Shown here: piece by piece, positions 17,150-26,752 of the stretch | How positions within the stretch are numbered: position 1 is the stretch's first letter | How the letters are laid out: each line of letters opens with the position of its first letter | NCBI RefSeq assembly: GCF_028689295.1 | Contig: NZ_JAQTWL010000007.1 | Span: 62,001 to 126,000, forward strand | Length of the DNA: 64,000 bases | From: Rhodoferax sp. | Lineage (GTDB): Bacteria; Pseudomonadota; Gammaproteobacteria; Burkholderiales; Burkholderiaceae_C | Reading direction: 5' to 3' | Made by a program: the position numbers and the translations under genes | Notes under the pieces: model-generated | Databases searched by the model: none | The model's input: only the letters and a program-made list of their open reading frames with translations | What the model was told of the DNA's origin: nothing

Positions 17150-20143
17150 ATGAAAAAAATGCCAAAACCGTCCGGGTTTTTCCGGAATCGGACAGATCAG
17201 TTCAACCATTTCCTGGAACAGATGCTGTATGTCTTTTCGACCTACGCGCTGCCCTTGGTCATCGGACTGCTCTCGTTGTTGGCTCTCTTTGCCTGGAAAA
17301 CACAATACCCGTTCACTGAACCACGCCAACTGCCCATCCAGGTGATCCAAGGGGCCGCTGACACCCTTGAACCGGCACAAGCGTTGGCCCTGTTGCGTGG
17401 GCAAACCCTGCGCCCCTTCCATGACACCCGGCTTTCCGAAACGCCTGCCTGGTTCACTTTCGTAATTCCCAAAGATGTTGCACCTTCAGCTCGGATGGTC
17501 GAATTTCCATCCCGCCATGCCATGGACGTCGCATGCTGGGATGCCAGCACGCTGAGTCCACTGGGCAGGGGCAGCCGCCAAGGTGCGACCGGTGGCATCT
17601 CCACCATCAAAGCGGGTTTTGCGCTTGAACTGAGTCCGGTCCTGCATGATGATGCCCAAGTGCTGTGCCGCAGCAGCGCCATTGGCCCGGCCCGTCTTTC
17701 AGTCCTCCAGTGGCAGGCGGCGGACTTAAAGATGTCTGCACTGGAGTTCCACCGCAAGTCGGGGCTTCTGGACGGCGGCATTTTGATATTGGCGGGCTTT
17801 ATCCTGATCACAGCCTTGATCAACCGCAACGGGCTGTACGTGTTGTTCGCAGCCTGGCTTGTGATAAATTTGCGCATGGCTTCCCTGTCTGCTGGCTGGG
17901 ACACGCAATGGCTGGGCAACACCGTGCCGCAAGAATGGCTGATACAGGCAAGGTCTGTGACTCTGACCCTGTATTACATATTGACCCTGACGCTGTTCAC
18001 CTCGCTTTTCAGGGAAGATTTATTACTTGTCGGCTACAAATTCATCGTGCGGATAGCGCAATGGACCTGCTTCCCATTGCTGGTGTTGTCCATTTCCTTG
18101 CCCTATGCTTCTTATTTGCCGATGATTTGGTTGGTTGCCGGCTTCGGCATTGCCATGCTGATTCTTCTGCTGGTTCGCATTCTGCGGAAAACAAAATCGC
18201 GAGTTGCCATCTTGTATGGCACTGCCATCAGCATTACTCTGGTCGCCAGTCTCTATGAGGTGCTGGCGGCGGCGCTCGGCATCAAAGGGTTGATTGGATC
18301 GGTCAACAGCGTCACTGCCGCCTTGTCTTCAAGCCTGCTCACAGCGCTGGCAATTGCCGAGCATATGCGACAGGAGCATGAACAGCGTCTGCAAGTGCAG
18401 GCAGAACTGGCGCACACCTTCGAGGCCATGCCCATCGGCCTGTTTACCCTTGACCAGCGCGGCCGCTTCCTGAGCGCCAATCCTGCCCTGATTGACATGC
18501 TGGGCTCCCATGTTCTTACCAATGAGGGCAACAGGTGGCAGCGCTATTTTGCCGACGGCGCCTGGACACAATTGCATCAAATGGTGTTCAGCAAAAGCCA
18601 GAGCGAAATGGAAATCGATGGCAGAACAGCCCCAGGCTCTGCGACTCCCAAGCGTTTTCTCGTCAAGGCCACGCTGGCGCGCGACAAGATCGAGGGCTCG
18701 CTGCAGGACATCACGGAAAAATCCAGAGCCACTGCCGAACTGGAATTCCTCGCCAACCACGATCCGCTAACCAAGATACTAAACCGACGCGGTATCGAAA
18801 AAGCGCTCAGCCAAGCCATATCGGGTCAGTCCGAAGGAAAGCCACTGGCGGTGGCCTACCTTGACCTTGACCGCTTCAAGCTCATCAACGACCTGTTTGG
18901 CCATGGCGCCGGCAATGAAGTACTGCAGCAGGTGTGCGGTCGGGTGTCGGACATGCTGTCACGCGAATTCCATTTCGGCCGTGTCGGTGGGGATGAGTTC
19001 ATCATTGTCTTTCCGGCAACCCCGATCACCCTGGCCTCGGTGGTCTGCCGCGGTCTCATCGACCTGCTGGGCAATGAGCCTTACCGCGTTGGCGACAATG
19101 CCTTCAACGTGCGATGCTCGATCGGGCTGGTCGAGGTCAGCCCCGGCATGCAGTTCAACGATGTCATGTCAACGGCCGACCGCGCCTGTCGCGAAGCCAA
19201 AACCACCAGCGGCCCCGGTCTGGTGGTGTACGAAAAGCACGCGGCGGCGTTTCAGCAACACGAGGCCGAACTGAAATTGATCGCCCTGCTCGCCACCCCG
19301 TCGGCCACTGACTGCCTGTACCTTGAGATGCAGCCCATCATGTCGCTCAAGGCGCCGCATGCATCGCTCAATTTCGAGGTGCTGCTGCGCATGCGCGACC
19401 CGCAGGGCAAGCAGGTCAACACCGAGCACCTGATCAAGGCAGGCGAAGCCAGTGGCCGCATGGGCATGATTGATCGCTGGGTGCTGACCACCACGCTGGC
19501 CTGGCTCAACGCCCATGCGGCGCAAATGAAGCACACCAAGTTCGTCTGCATCAATTTGAGCGGCGCATCACTCAACGACGAAGAATTCCTGAGCGAGATT
19601 TACACCATGCTGGAGCAAAACCCGCATCTGATTGACAAGCTGTGCCTTGAAATCACCGAAAGCGTGGCGCTGCACGATCTGGACAACACCCGCCGTTTTG
19701 TGGACACCGTGCGGGGTTACGGCGCCAAGGTCGCGCTGGATGACTTCGGCGCGGGCTACACCTCGTTTTCCTATCTGAAGGAGTTCAAGGCAGAACTGCT
19801 GAAGATCGATGGCAGCTTCATAGTCAACATGAACCAGCATCCGGCCAACATCGCCATCGTCGAAGCCATCGTCAGCCTCGCCAACAACCTGGGCATGAAG
19901 GTGATTGCCGAATGGGCCGAGGACAATGCCACGGTGGAAATGCTGACCGAGATTGGTGTCGATTACGTGCAGGGCTTTGCCGTGGCGCGCTCACAGCACC
20001 CCGACAAGCTGCTCACCGCCGCGTCGTCGGCCAGTTTTATCCAGGACGCAGAACTGGCCCACTTCGTCGGACTGATCGGCAAGGCCGACCCGATGCAACC
20101 GATCGCGGATCTGTTTTCCGATGTGCCCCGCCAGGTGCATTGA
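17150..20143 (+). CDS. Membrane-bound 7TM-DISM/PAS/GGDEF/EAL protein (c-di-GMP turnover)
   Basis: The 997-residue protein starts with one membrane segment (about residues 30-50), then a periplasmic domain to about residue 205, a block of about seven membrane segments (to about 415) resembling 7TMR-DISM, a PAS domain (FEAMPIGLFTLDQ), a GGDEF domain with intact RVGGDEF near residue 618, and an EAL domain. The EAL signature reads EVL, a tolerated variant, and the catalytic residues in LEITES, DDFGAGYTS and KIDGSF are present. Both cyclase and phosphodiesterase activities are therefore possible. ATG 17150 was chosen over TTG 17135. It follows the FeeM-like gene. Confidence 0.9.
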   Translation: MKKMPKPSGFFRNRTDQFNHFLEQMLYVFSTYALPLVIGLLSLLALFAWKTQYPFTEPRQLPIQVIQGAADTLEPAQALALLRGQTLRPFHDTRLSETPAWFTFVIPKDVAPSARMVEFPSRHAMDVACWDASTLSPLGRGSRQGATGGISTIKAGFALELSPVLHDDAQVLCRSSAIGPARLSVLQWQAADLKMSALEFHRKSGLLDGGILILAGFILITALINRNGLYVLFAAWLVINLRMASLSAGWDTQWLGNTVPQEWLIQARSVTLTLYYILTLTLFTSLFREDLLLVGYKFIVRIAQWTCFPLLVLSISLPYASYLPMIWLVAGFGIAMLILLLVRILRKTKSRVAILYGTAISITLVASLYEVLAAALGIKGLIGSVNSVTAALSSSLLTALAIAEHMRQEHEQRLQVQAELAHTFEAMPIGLFTLDQRGRFLSANPALIDMLGSHVLTNEGNRWQRYFADGAWTQLHQMVFSKSQSEMEIDGRTAPGSATPKRFLVKATLARDKIEGSLQDITEKSRATAELEFLANHDPLTKILNRRGIEKALSQAISGQSEGKPLAVAYLDLDRFKLINDLFGHGAGNEVLQQVCGRVSDMLSREFHFGRVGGDEFIIVFPATPITLASVVCRGLIDLLGNEPYRVGDNAFNVRCSIGLVEVSPGMQFNDVMSTADRACREAKTTSGPGLVVYEKHAAAFQQHEAELKLIALLATPSATDCLYLEMQPIMSLKAPHASLNFEVLLRMRDPQGKQVNTEHLIKAGEASGRMGMIDRWVLTTTLAWLNAHAAQMKHTKFVCINLSGASLNDEEFLSEIYTMLEQNPHLIDKLCLEITESVALHDLDNTRRFVDTVRGYGAKVALDDFGAGYTSFSYLKEFKAELLKIDGSFIVNMNQHPANIAIVEAIVSLANNLGMKVIAEWAEDNATVEMLTEIGVDYVQGFAVARSQHPDKLLTAASSASFIQDAELAHFVGLIGKADPMQPIADLFSDVPRQVH

Positions 20144-20160
20144 CGCCGGGTCAGCACACC

Positions 20161-20943
20161 TCAAGGCCGCACCGGGCGTTTCTCGATGAAAGCCTGAACA
20201 CCCTCCAAGGTGGATTCATCCATCATGTTGCAGGCCATGGTTTGCGCCGCATCCTCATAGGCTGCCTCGATGCCGTTTTCAAGCTGACGATAAAACAGGC
20301 GCTTGCCCAGAGTCACCGCCACGCGCGATTTGGCAACGATGCTGGTGACCAGGCGCTCTACCTCGTCGTCCAGCGCCTGCGGTTCGGCGATGCGGTTGAT
20401 CAGGCCTTTGTTCAGGGCCTGCTCGGCAGTGATGAATTCGCCCGTGACCAGCATCTCGAACGCCGCTTTGCGACCGATGTTGCGTGCCAGCGCCACACTG
20501 GGGGTGGCGCAAAACAGGCCCAGATTGATGCCGTTGACGGCGAATCTGGCGGTGCTGGCCGCCACGGCCAGGTCGCACATGGCGACCAATTGGCAACCGG
20601 CCGCTGCGGCGACGCCGTGCACACGCGCAATCACCGGCACCGGCAGCTTCTGGATCGCCATCATCATGCGTCCGCACTGTCGAAACAGGTTTTGGTAGTA
20701 GGCCTGCGACGGCTCGGTGCGCATTTCTTTCAGGTCATGGCCAGCGCAAAACGCCTTGCCTGCAGCGGCCAGCACGACCACGCGCACCGTGTCGTCCCTG
20801 GCGATACGATCCAGCTCGCCCTGAAAGGCCTCCAGCAAAGCTTCGGACAGCGCATTGAAGGCCGCCGGGCGATTCAGCGTCAGGGTGACGGCGCCGCGCG
20901 CATCGCGGGCGGACAACACCAGGGGTTCTGTGACAGGGCTCAT
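20161..20943 (-). CDS. Enoyl-CoA hydratase/isomerase family protein
   Basis: This 260-residue crotonase-fold protein has the CoA-binding and oxyanion segments GKAFCAGHDLKEM (about residue 60) and VHGVAAAAGCQLVAMCDLAVA (about residue 110). The usual first catalytic glutamate position lies in ARFAVNGINLGLF, where it is not the E of classical hydratases. Substrate specificity is therefore unclear; the ECHDC3-like subgroup shares this pattern. The ATG at 20943 was taken, dropping 15 upstream residues without family resemblance. The CoA-binding protein gene lies ten bases upstream in the same direction, so the two are probably co-transcribed. Confidence 0.88.
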   Translation of the reverse strand: MSPVTEPLVLSARDARGAVTLTLNRPAAFNALSEALLEAFQGELDRIARDDTVRVVVLAAAGKAFCAGHDLKEMRTEPSQAYYQNLFRQCGRMMMAIQKLPVPVIARVHGVAAAAGCQLVAMCDLAVAASTARFAVNGINLGLFCATPSVALARNIGRKAAFEMLVTGEFITAEQALNKGLINRIAEPQALDDEVERLVTSIVAKSRVAVTLGKRLFYRQLENGIEAAYEDAAQTMACNMMDESTLEGVQAFIEKRPVRP

Positions 20944-20953
20944 GATGGCATCC

Positions 20954-21388
20954 TCAGCCAAGCTGCCCCGCGCCAAGCAGGCGCGCATGTTCGATCTTGA
21001 CGCACTGGTTCATCACCGAGTCCAGACCGGCTGCGCGCGCCAGTGCGTCGGCCTCGCGGTTTTCCACGCCAATTTGCTGCCAGAGGCACTTGGCGCAGAT
21101 CTGCACCGCCTCCTGGGCGGTGGGCAACACCTCTTCGGTGCGCCGAAACACATCGACGATGTCCACGCCAAACGGGATGTCTGTCAGGCTGGCGTAGCAT
21201 GGTTCGCCCAGAACCGACTCGCCCGATGCGGCATAGCGCGGATTCACCGGAACAATGCGAAAACCGTGCCGCTGCAGGTAGTGGGCAACCTCATGGCTGG
21301 GGCGCTGCGGATCAGCCGACAGGCCCACCACGGCGATGGTGCAGGGCTGGCGCAGCAGGCGGCGCATGGTGTCGATGTCAGTGCTCAT
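20954..21388 (-). CDS. CoA-binding (YccU-type) protein
   Basis: The 144-residue protein is a single CoA-binding Rossmann domain: TIAVVGLSADPQRPSHEVAHYLQRHGFRIVPVNP, followed by VDIVDVFRRTEEV and KCLWQQIGVEN, with the conserved NQCVKIEH at the end. It is related to the CoA-binding part of succinyl-CoA synthetase alpha. The function is not established. It is the first gene of a two-gene minus-strand unit with the enoyl-CoA hydratase and is divergent from glmU. Confidence 0.88.
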   Translation of the reverse strand: MSTDIDTMRRLLRQPCTIAVVGLSADPQRPSHEVAHYLQRHGFRIVPVNPRYAASGESVLGEPCYASLTDIPFGVDIVDVFRRTEEVLPTAQEAVQICAKCLWQQIGVENREADALARAAGLDSVMNQCVKIEHARLLGAGQLG

Positions 21389-21485
21389 GACTTGGTTTCC
21401 TTTGGCGCCATTTTGACATCATGCGCCTCGCGGCGGCGACAGGGATAATCTGACCAGATCAACTTTTTGAGCAGCGAGGCACGGC

Positions 21486-22910
21486 ATGTCAGGAAAATCG
21501 AACGACCCGCAGGCCACCCCGGTCGATGTGGTCATCATGGCTGCGGGCAAGGGCACGCGCATGAAAAGCAGGCTGCCCAAGGTCTTGCACCGGCTGGCCG
21601 GGCGCGCCCTGGTGCAGCATGTGGTGGACACGGCAGCCGCCTTGTCGGCGCGCCAGGTCACGGTGATCACCGGGCATGGTGCTGATGAAGTGGAGGCAGC
21701 GTTGAACGCCAATCGCAGCGGCGAGTTTGAGCTGGGCTTTGTGCGCCAGGAGCCGCAGCTGGGCACCGGCCATGCGGTGCAGCAAACCGTGCCGGTGCTG
21801 CGCGACGACGGTATCGTGGTCGTGCTCTCGGGCGACGTGCCGTTGACGCAGGCCGACACGTTGCAACAGCTCATTGCCGCCTGCGATGGCAGCCGACTGG
21901 CGCTACTGACGATCGATTTTGCCGACCCCACGGGCTATGGCCGCATCGTGCGCACGGACGCTGCGGTGCAGGCCATCGTCGAGCAAAAAGACGCCACGAC
22001 TGAGCAACTCGGCATCACCGAGGTCTATAGCGGCATCATGGCCGTGCCAGCGGCCCAGCTCAAGCGCTGGCTGGCGCGGATCGACAACCACAATGCCCAG
22101 GGCGAGTATTACCTGACTCAGATCGTGGCATTTGCCGTGGCCGATGGCGTGCCGGTGGTGGCTCACAAGATTACCGACGCCTGTCAGGTGGCAGGGGTCA
22201 ACAACCCGGTGCAACTGGCCGAACTGGAGCGCGCCTACCAGCAGCGCCTGGCCGTGCAGTTGATGGAACAGGGCGTGCGCCTGGCCGACCCGGCACGCCT
22301 GGATGTGCGCGGCAGTTTGCATTGCGCGCAGGACGTGTCGATCGACGTGAATTGTGTCTTTGAAGGCGAGGTTTCATTGGGTGAAGGCGTGCGCGTGGGC
22401 GCAAACTGCGTCATCAGCAATGCCAGCATCGCCGCCGGCGCCGTGATCCACCCGTTCACCCACATCGAAGGCGGCAGACCGGGCAGCAAGGACGAGGTCG
22501 AGGTCGGCGCCGGTGCCCTGATTGGCCCGTTTGCGCGCCTGCGCCCTGGTGCCAGGCTGGGGGCCGAGGTGCACATCGGCAACTTTGTCGAAGTCAAAAA
22601 CGCCACCCTGGCCAAAGGCGCCAAGGCCAACCACCTGGCCTACCTGGGCGACGCCACGGTGGGCGAACGCGTCAACTTTGGTGCCGGTTCCATCACCGCC
22701 AACTACGACGGCGCCTTCAAGCACCGCACCATCATCGAGGCCGACGTCCACATCGGCAGCAACTGCGTGCTGATTGCGCCCATGACCGTTGGTGCCGGTG
22801 GCACGGTGGGTGGCGGCTCGACACTGACCAAGGACACACCACCGCTGGCCTTGACGGTGGCACGCGCCCGCCAGATCAGCATCCCGAAATGGAAACGTCC
22901 CAGCAAATAG
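21486..22910 (+). CDS. glmU: Bifunctional UDP-N-acetylglucosamine pyrophosphorylase/GlcN-1-P N-acetyltransferase
   Basis: GlmU makes UDP-GlcNAc for peptidoglycan and lipopolysaccharide. The 474-residue protein has the uridyltransferase loop VIMAAGKGTRMKSRLPKVLH at about residue 16 and an N-terminal Rossmann domain to about 240. The C-terminal left-handed beta helix of hexapeptide repeats contains EVHIGNFVEVKNATL, AYLGDATVG, NFGAGSITANYDG and the final GAGGTVGGGSTLTKD. GlmS, the first enzyme of the same pathway, lies 1.5 kb away. Confidence 0.96.
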   Translation: MSGKSNDPQATPVDVVIMAAGKGTRMKSRLPKVLHRLAGRALVQHVVDTAAALSARQVTVITGHGADEVEAALNANRSGEFELGFVRQEPQLGTGHAVQQTVPVLRDDGIVVVLSGDVPLTQADTLQQLIAACDGSRLALLTIDFADPTGYGRIVRTDAAVQAIVEQKDATTEQLGITEVYSGIMAVPAAQLKRWLARIDNHNAQGEYYLTQIVAFAVADGVPVVAHKITDACQVAGVNNPVQLAELERAYQQRLAVQLMEQGVRLADPARLDVRGSLHCAQDVSIDVNCVFEGEVSLGEGVRVGANCVISNASIAAGAVIHPFTHIEGGRPGSKDEVEVGAGALIGPFARLRPGARLGAEVHIGNFVEVKNATLAKGAKANHLAYLGDATVGERVNFGAGSITANYDGAFKHRTIIEADVHIGSNCVLIAPMTVGAGGTVGGGSTLTKDTPPLALTVARARQISIPKWKRPSK

Positions 22911-22914
22911 ATTT

Positions 22915-23412
22915 TTACACCGAAACAGGCAACGGCACCCGCGCACCGAATTTGCTGCGTTTGACGCTGAAAAATGTCTTGACGTTGCGCACGTTGGCAT
23001 CGACGGTGAACAACCGTTGCGTCAGCGCCAGGTAGTCGGGCATGTCACGCGCATGCACCACCAGGCAAAAATCCGGACCCGGCGAGACTCGGTAGCACTG
23101 CTGCACCGCGTCCTCGATCAAGACTTTTTTTTCAAAAGCTTCCAGTGCCGCCTGGTCTTGCCGGTCCAGCGTGATCTCGACCACGGCGCACAGGTTATGA
23201 CCGATGACACTGGCCAGCGTATCGACACTGAGCACCGCGATCTCGCGCTCGATCAGCCCCGCCTCGTGCAGCCGCTTGACGCGCCGCAGGCAGGTGGGCG
23301 GCGACACATGCACCAGTTTGGCCATGGCCTGGTTGCTCAGCGACGCATCGGTCTGCAGACGTTCCAGCAGTTGCAGGTCGATGGCATCGAGTTCAGGTTG
23401 AGATGCGCTCAT
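22915..23412 (-). CDS. Lrp/AsnC-family transcriptional regulator
   Basis: This 165-residue protein has an N-terminal helix-turn-helix (LDAIDLQLLERLQTDASLSNQAMAKLVHVSPPTCLRRVKRL) and a C-terminal RAM/AsnC ligand-binding domain with VSPGPDFCLVVHARDMPDYLAL. Lrp-type regulators sense amino acids. The upstream gene in the same direction, 15 bases away, encodes an EamA exporter. A regulator of an amino-acid exporter is the natural reading, though usually such regulators are divergent from their target rather than co-directional. Confidence 0.92.
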   Translation of the reverse strand: MSASQPELDAIDLQLLERLQTDASLSNQAMAKLVHVSPPTCLRRVKRLHEAGLIEREIAVLSVDTLASVIGHNLCAVVEITLDRQDQAALEAFEKKVLIEDAVQQCYRVSPGPDFCLVVHARDMPDYLALTQRLFTVDANVRNVKTFFSVKRSKFGARVPLPVSV

Positions 23413-23427
23413 GTCAAGCTCCCGTAT

Positions 23428-24318
23428 TCAGCGACGCTGCCAGCGCCGTGCCCACCACGGCCACAGCAGGTTCAGCGCCAAACCCAGCATCACCAAAGCA
23501 GCGGCCAGCAGTTTCCAGCCCGGCAGGCCCTCCCCAAGCCACAGTGCCGACCCGCCCATGCCAAACAGCGGCACCAGCAAGGCCATGGGCGTGATGGTGG
23601 CCGCCGAGTAGCGCGACAGCAACCAGCCCCAGGCGGCATAGCCGAACAGCGAATTGCCCCAGGCCTGCCACGCCACCGCGGCCCAGGTGAAGGCATCAGC
23701 CTGCTGCAAGCCCGCGGCCAAGGCGTCCCAGCCCTCCACCCAAAGCGACAAGGCGGCAAGCGGTGGCACGGCAAACAGACTGGACCACACCACATAGGCC
23801 ACCCTGTTGATGCGCCCGGCCGCGCGCGACACCAGGTTGCCGCCGGCCCACGACAGCGCGGCCAGCAGAATCAGCCCCAGGCCCAGCAGCGTGGTGCTGC
23901 CGTCAGTGTGCGCCATGATCACGCCCAGGCCGGCCGCGCCCAGCGCCAACGCAATCCACTGCACCCGCTGCAGCGATTCACCCGCCATCAGCATGGCCAG
24001 GCCGATGGTGAAAAACACCTGCGTCTGGATCACCAATGACGCCAGGCCAGGCGAAATGTGACCATTCATGGCGACAAACAGCAACCCAAACTGACCGACA
24101 CCAATCAGTAAACCGTAGCCTGCCAGGTTGCGCCAGGGCACGGCCGGGCGCGGCAAAAAAAACACCATCGGCAGCACCACCACGAGAAAACGCAGAGTGG
24201 CAAACAGCAAGGGCGGCATCTGCCCCAGCGCCAGTTTGATCACCACAAAATTGGTGCCCCAAACCGCCACCACGGCCAGAGCCAAAAGAAAGTGCCGCAG
24301 CGATAGCGATGTTTTCAT
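23428..24318 (-). CDS. EamA-family permease, probable amino acid or metabolite exporter
   Basis: The 296-residue protein has ten hydrophobic segments in two EamA repeats, beginning HFLLALAVVAVWGTNFVVIKLALGQMPP, with a second-half start near LGLILLAALSWAGGNLVSRAAG. This resembles the RhtA/EamA cysteine and O-acetylserine exporter group. It is the first gene of a minus-strand pair with the Lrp-type regulator. The upstream region (24319-24453) is unusually AT-rich. Confidence 0.9.
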   Translation of the reverse strand: MKTSLSLRHFLLALAVVAVWGTNFVVIKLALGQMPPLLFATLRFLVVVLPMVFFLPRPAVPWRNLAGYGLLIGVGQFGLLFVAMNGHISPGLASLVIQTQVFFTIGLAMLMAGESLQRVQWIALALGAAGLGVIMAHTDGSTTLLGLGLILLAALSWAGGNLVSRAAGRINRVAYVVWSSLFAVPPLAALSLWVEGWDALAAGLQQADAFTWAAVAWQAWGNSLFGYAAWGWLLSRYSAATITPMALLVPLFGMGGSALWLGEGLPGWKLLAAALVMLGLALNLLWPWWARRWQRR

Positions 24319-24320
24319 TC

Positions 24321-24351
24321 AAATAGTTTTATATTTTGAAATAAATAGTTT
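24321..24351. promoter_or_regulatory. AT-rich repeat region upstream of the EamA/Lrp pair
   Basis: AAATAGTTT occurs at 24321-24329 and 24343-24351, 22 bases apart, about two helical turns. Just between and around the first copy, TTCAAATA and TATTTTGAA form a near-palindrome. The region also lies upstream of glmS. It could be the binding site of the adjacent Lrp-type regulator, which is inference. Confidence 0.35.
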
Positions 24352-24453
24352 CTTTTTCCAATTATAGAAATTTAAGTTCTGTAAATTAACAAAATAGACA
24401 ACCTATTTCACGCCGTGGCTTTTAGCATCAATGCCTTCACTTCAGGAGTTCCC

Positions 24454-26322
24454 ATGTGTGGCATTGTCGGCGCTGTATCCAATCACAACATCGTCCCCGT
24501 TCTGGTGCAGGGTCTGGCCAGGCTGGAATATCGGGGTTATGACTCCTGTGGTGTGGCGGTTTACGCCGATGGCCTGCAGCGTGCGCGCAGCACCGCGCGC
24601 GTGTCGGAGCTGATGGAACAAATCGACAGCACCCATCTGCAGGGAAGCACTGGCATAGCACACACCCGTTGGGCCACCCATGGCGCGCCCGCCGTGCACA
24701 ACGCGCACCCGCACTTCAGCCACGGCCCAGGCCCGGATGCCGCCAGCAGGCCCGGCTACATTGCTCTTGTGCATAACGGCATCATTGAAAACCATGACGA
24801 GCTGCGCGCCGCCTTGCAGGCCAAGGGTTACGTGTTTCAGAGTCAGACTGACACCGAGGTGATCGCCCATCTGATTGACAGCCTGTACGACGGCGACCTG
24901 TTCGAGGCCGTGAAAGCCGCACTGGGTTCATTACATGGCGCCTATGCCATTGCGGTGTTTTGCAAAGACGAGCCGCACCGCCTCATTGGCGCCAGAGCCG
25001 GCTCGCCGCTGATTCTGGGCGTGGGGCCAGACGGCCAGTCGCACTACCTGGCCAGCGATGCCATGGCTCTGGCCGGAGTCACCGACCAGATTGTTTACCT
25101 GGAAGAAGGTGATGTGGCTGACATTCAGCTGGGCAAATACTGGCTGGTCGACAAAGCCTTCAAGCCGCTCACGCCAGCGCAGCGCCCGGTCAAAACGGTG
25201 CATGCCCACAGTGGCGCAGCCGAGCTGGGGCCGTACCGCCACTACATGCAAAAAGAGATTTTCGAGCAGCCACGCGCCATTGCCGACACCCTGGAAGGTG
25301 TCACCCACATCATGCCGGAGCTGTTTGACGGCGCCGACACCAGCGCAGCGCGGGTCTTCAAGGACATCGACGCGGTGCTGATCCTGGCTTGCGGCACCAG
25401 TTACTACAGCGGCTGCACCGCCAAGTACTGGCTGGAAAGCATCGCGAAAATCCCGACCCAGGTCGAAGTGGCCAGTGAATACCGTTACCGCGACTCGGTG
25501 CCGAATGCGCGCACCTTGGTGGTCACCATCACCCAGTCGGGCGAGACCGCTGACACCCTCGCGGCCCTGCGTCACGCACAAAGCCTGGGCATGAAACACA
25601 CGCTGACCATCTGCAACGTGGCCACCAGCGCCATGGTGCGCGAATGCGAGCTGGCCTACATCACCCGCGCCGGTGTCGAGATCGGCGTGGCCTCCACCAA
25701 AGCCTTCACCGCCCAGTTGGCAGGCCTGTTCTTGTTGGTGCTGGCGCTGACGCAATCACGCGGCCTGCTCAGCGCGTCAGAGGAAGCACGCCACATCAAG
25801 GCCATGCGCCACCTACCGGCCGCCCTGCAGGCCGTGCTGGCGCTCGAGCCCCAGGTGATCGCCTGGTCACAGGACTTTGCCGCCAAGGAAAACGCGCTGT
25901 TTCTGGGCCGTGGCCTGCATTACCCGATTGCCCTCGAAGGCGCCCTCAAGCTCAAGGAAATCAGCTACATCCACGCCGAAGCCTACCCGGCAGGCGAGCT
26001 CAAACACGGACCACTCGCCCTGGTCACCAGTGCCATGCCGGTGGTCACCGTGGCGCCCAACGATGCGCTGCTGGAAAAGCTCAAAAGCAACATGCACGAA
26101 GTGCGCGCCCGCGGCGGCGTGCTGTATGTGCTGGCAGATGCCGATTCGCACATTGAAAGCAGCGAGGGTGTGCACGTGATCCGCATGCCAGAGCACTACG
26201 GCGAACTCTCGCCCATGCTGCATGTGGTGCCACTGCAATTGCTGGCCTACCACACCGCCTGCGCGCGCGGGACGGATGTGGACAAACCGCGTAACCTGGC
26301 CAAGTCGGTCACGGTGGAGTAA
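24454..26322 (+). CDS. glmS: Glutamine--fructose-6-phosphate aminotransferase (isomerizing)
   Basis: GlmS makes glucosamine-6-phosphate, the first step of amino-sugar synthesis. The 622-residue protein starts MCGIVGAV, with Cys2 as glutaminase nucleophile, has the HTRWATHG loop, and two SIS domains ([56 protein letters not shown]). ATG 24454 has an upstream AGGAG. It ends KSVTVE. An 11.5 kb island is integrated exactly at the last codons; the stop TAA is supplied across the junction and the protein sequence is unaltered. Confidence 0.97.
   Translation: MCGIVGAVSNHNIVPVLVQGLARLEYRGYDSCGVAVYADGLQRARSTARVSELMEQIDSTHLQGSTGIAHTRWATHGAPAVHNAHPHFSHGPGPDAASRPGYIALVHNGIIENHDELRAALQAKGYVFQSQTDTEVIAHLIDSLYDGDLFEAVKAALGSLHGAYAIAVFCKDEPHRLIGARAGSPLILGVGPDGQSHYLASDAMALAGVTDQIVYLEEGDVADIQLGKYWLVDKAFKPLTPAQRPVKTVHAHSGAAELGPYRHYMQKEIFEQPRAIADTLEGVTHIMPELFDGADTSAARVFKDIDAVLILACGTSYYSGCTAKYWLESIAKIPTQVEVASEYRYRDSVPNARTLVVTITQSGETADTLAALRHAQSLGMKHTLTICNVATSAMVRECELAYITRAGVEIGVASTKAFTAQLAGLFLLVLALTQSRGLLSASEEARHIKAMRHLPAALQAVLALEPQVIAWSQDFAAKENALFLGRGLHYPIALEGALKLKEISYIHAEAYPAGELKHGPLALVTSAMPVVTVAPNDALLEKLKSNMHEVRARGGVLYVLADADSHIESSEGVHVIRMPEHYGELSPMLHVVPLQLLAYHTACARGTDVDKPRNLAKSVTVE
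26303..26321. repeat. Left attachment site (attL), 3' end of glmS
   Basis: The sequence AGTCGGTCACGGTGGAGTA within the last glmS codons matches 37784-37802 at 18 of 19 positions, with the last 14 bases (26308-26321) identical. It marks the left crossover region of the island. Confidence 0.9.
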
Positions 26323-26324
26323 TC

Positions 26325-26338
26325 TCGCTTTTACCATT
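26325..26338. repeat. Left terminal inverted repeat of the island
   Basis: TCGCTTTTACCATT is the exact reverse complement of 37766-37779. It begins three bases inside the attL core and is a likely arm or binding site for the island recombinase. Confidence 0.85.
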
Positions 26339-26401
26339 TCAAGGCTTCAAAGTTCCGCCACACACTGCCTCAATTTTAGGTTGCAGATCAAGACCAAGGC
26401 A

Positions 26402-26752
26402 TTGTCCTTGGTCCACCTTGACCCTGCCCATCAAAACCTCATTGACCGCATCCTGAAGCTCCATCAGGACGGTCTGAACAGCCGCCAAATAGCGGACCAC
26501 CTGAATGATCTTGGGACCACTTCGTGGACCGGGAGGCGGTTCTATCCAGAGTTAGTCTTTGGATTGATCAAGAAGACGAAGATGAGAGTACAACGGGAAG
26601 TGTCAGCAATTGCGGAGATGCGTTGCCAGTTGCGTCCAACCGGAACAAATCCGATCAATGGAACTCAATATTCGCCTGGAAGCATCAGCACCCACTGCTC
26701 CCCATCCCAACAGGCGTACAAAACCTGCTCAGGTAGCGGAAAGTCGGTGTAG
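26402..26752 (+). CDS. Small protein with serine-recombinase-like helical domain (possible remnant)
   Basis: The frame encodes about 116 residues if begun at TTG 26402. Residues from LIDRILKLHQDGLNSRQIADHLNDLG to GRRFYPELVFGLIKK resemble the helical Recombinase region that follows the catalytic domain in large serine recombinases, or similar small phage proteins. No catalytic resolvase domain is present. No ATG start with a good ribosome binding site is seen. The last 88 bases overlap the 3' end of the DUF6876 gene on the other strand. It could be a real small DNA-binding protein or a decayed recombinase. Confidence 0.4.
   Translation: MSLVHLDPAHQNLIDRILKLHQDGLNSRQIADHLNDLGTTSWTGRRFYPELVFGLIKKTKMRVQREVSAIAEMRCQLRPTGTNPINGTQYSPGSISTHCSPSQQAYKTCSGSGKSV

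Noticed and set aside
26222-26401. Extension of the small recombinase-like frame back into glmS
   Set aside because: This part lies in another frame of glmS and has no family resemblance, so the start was placed within the island.
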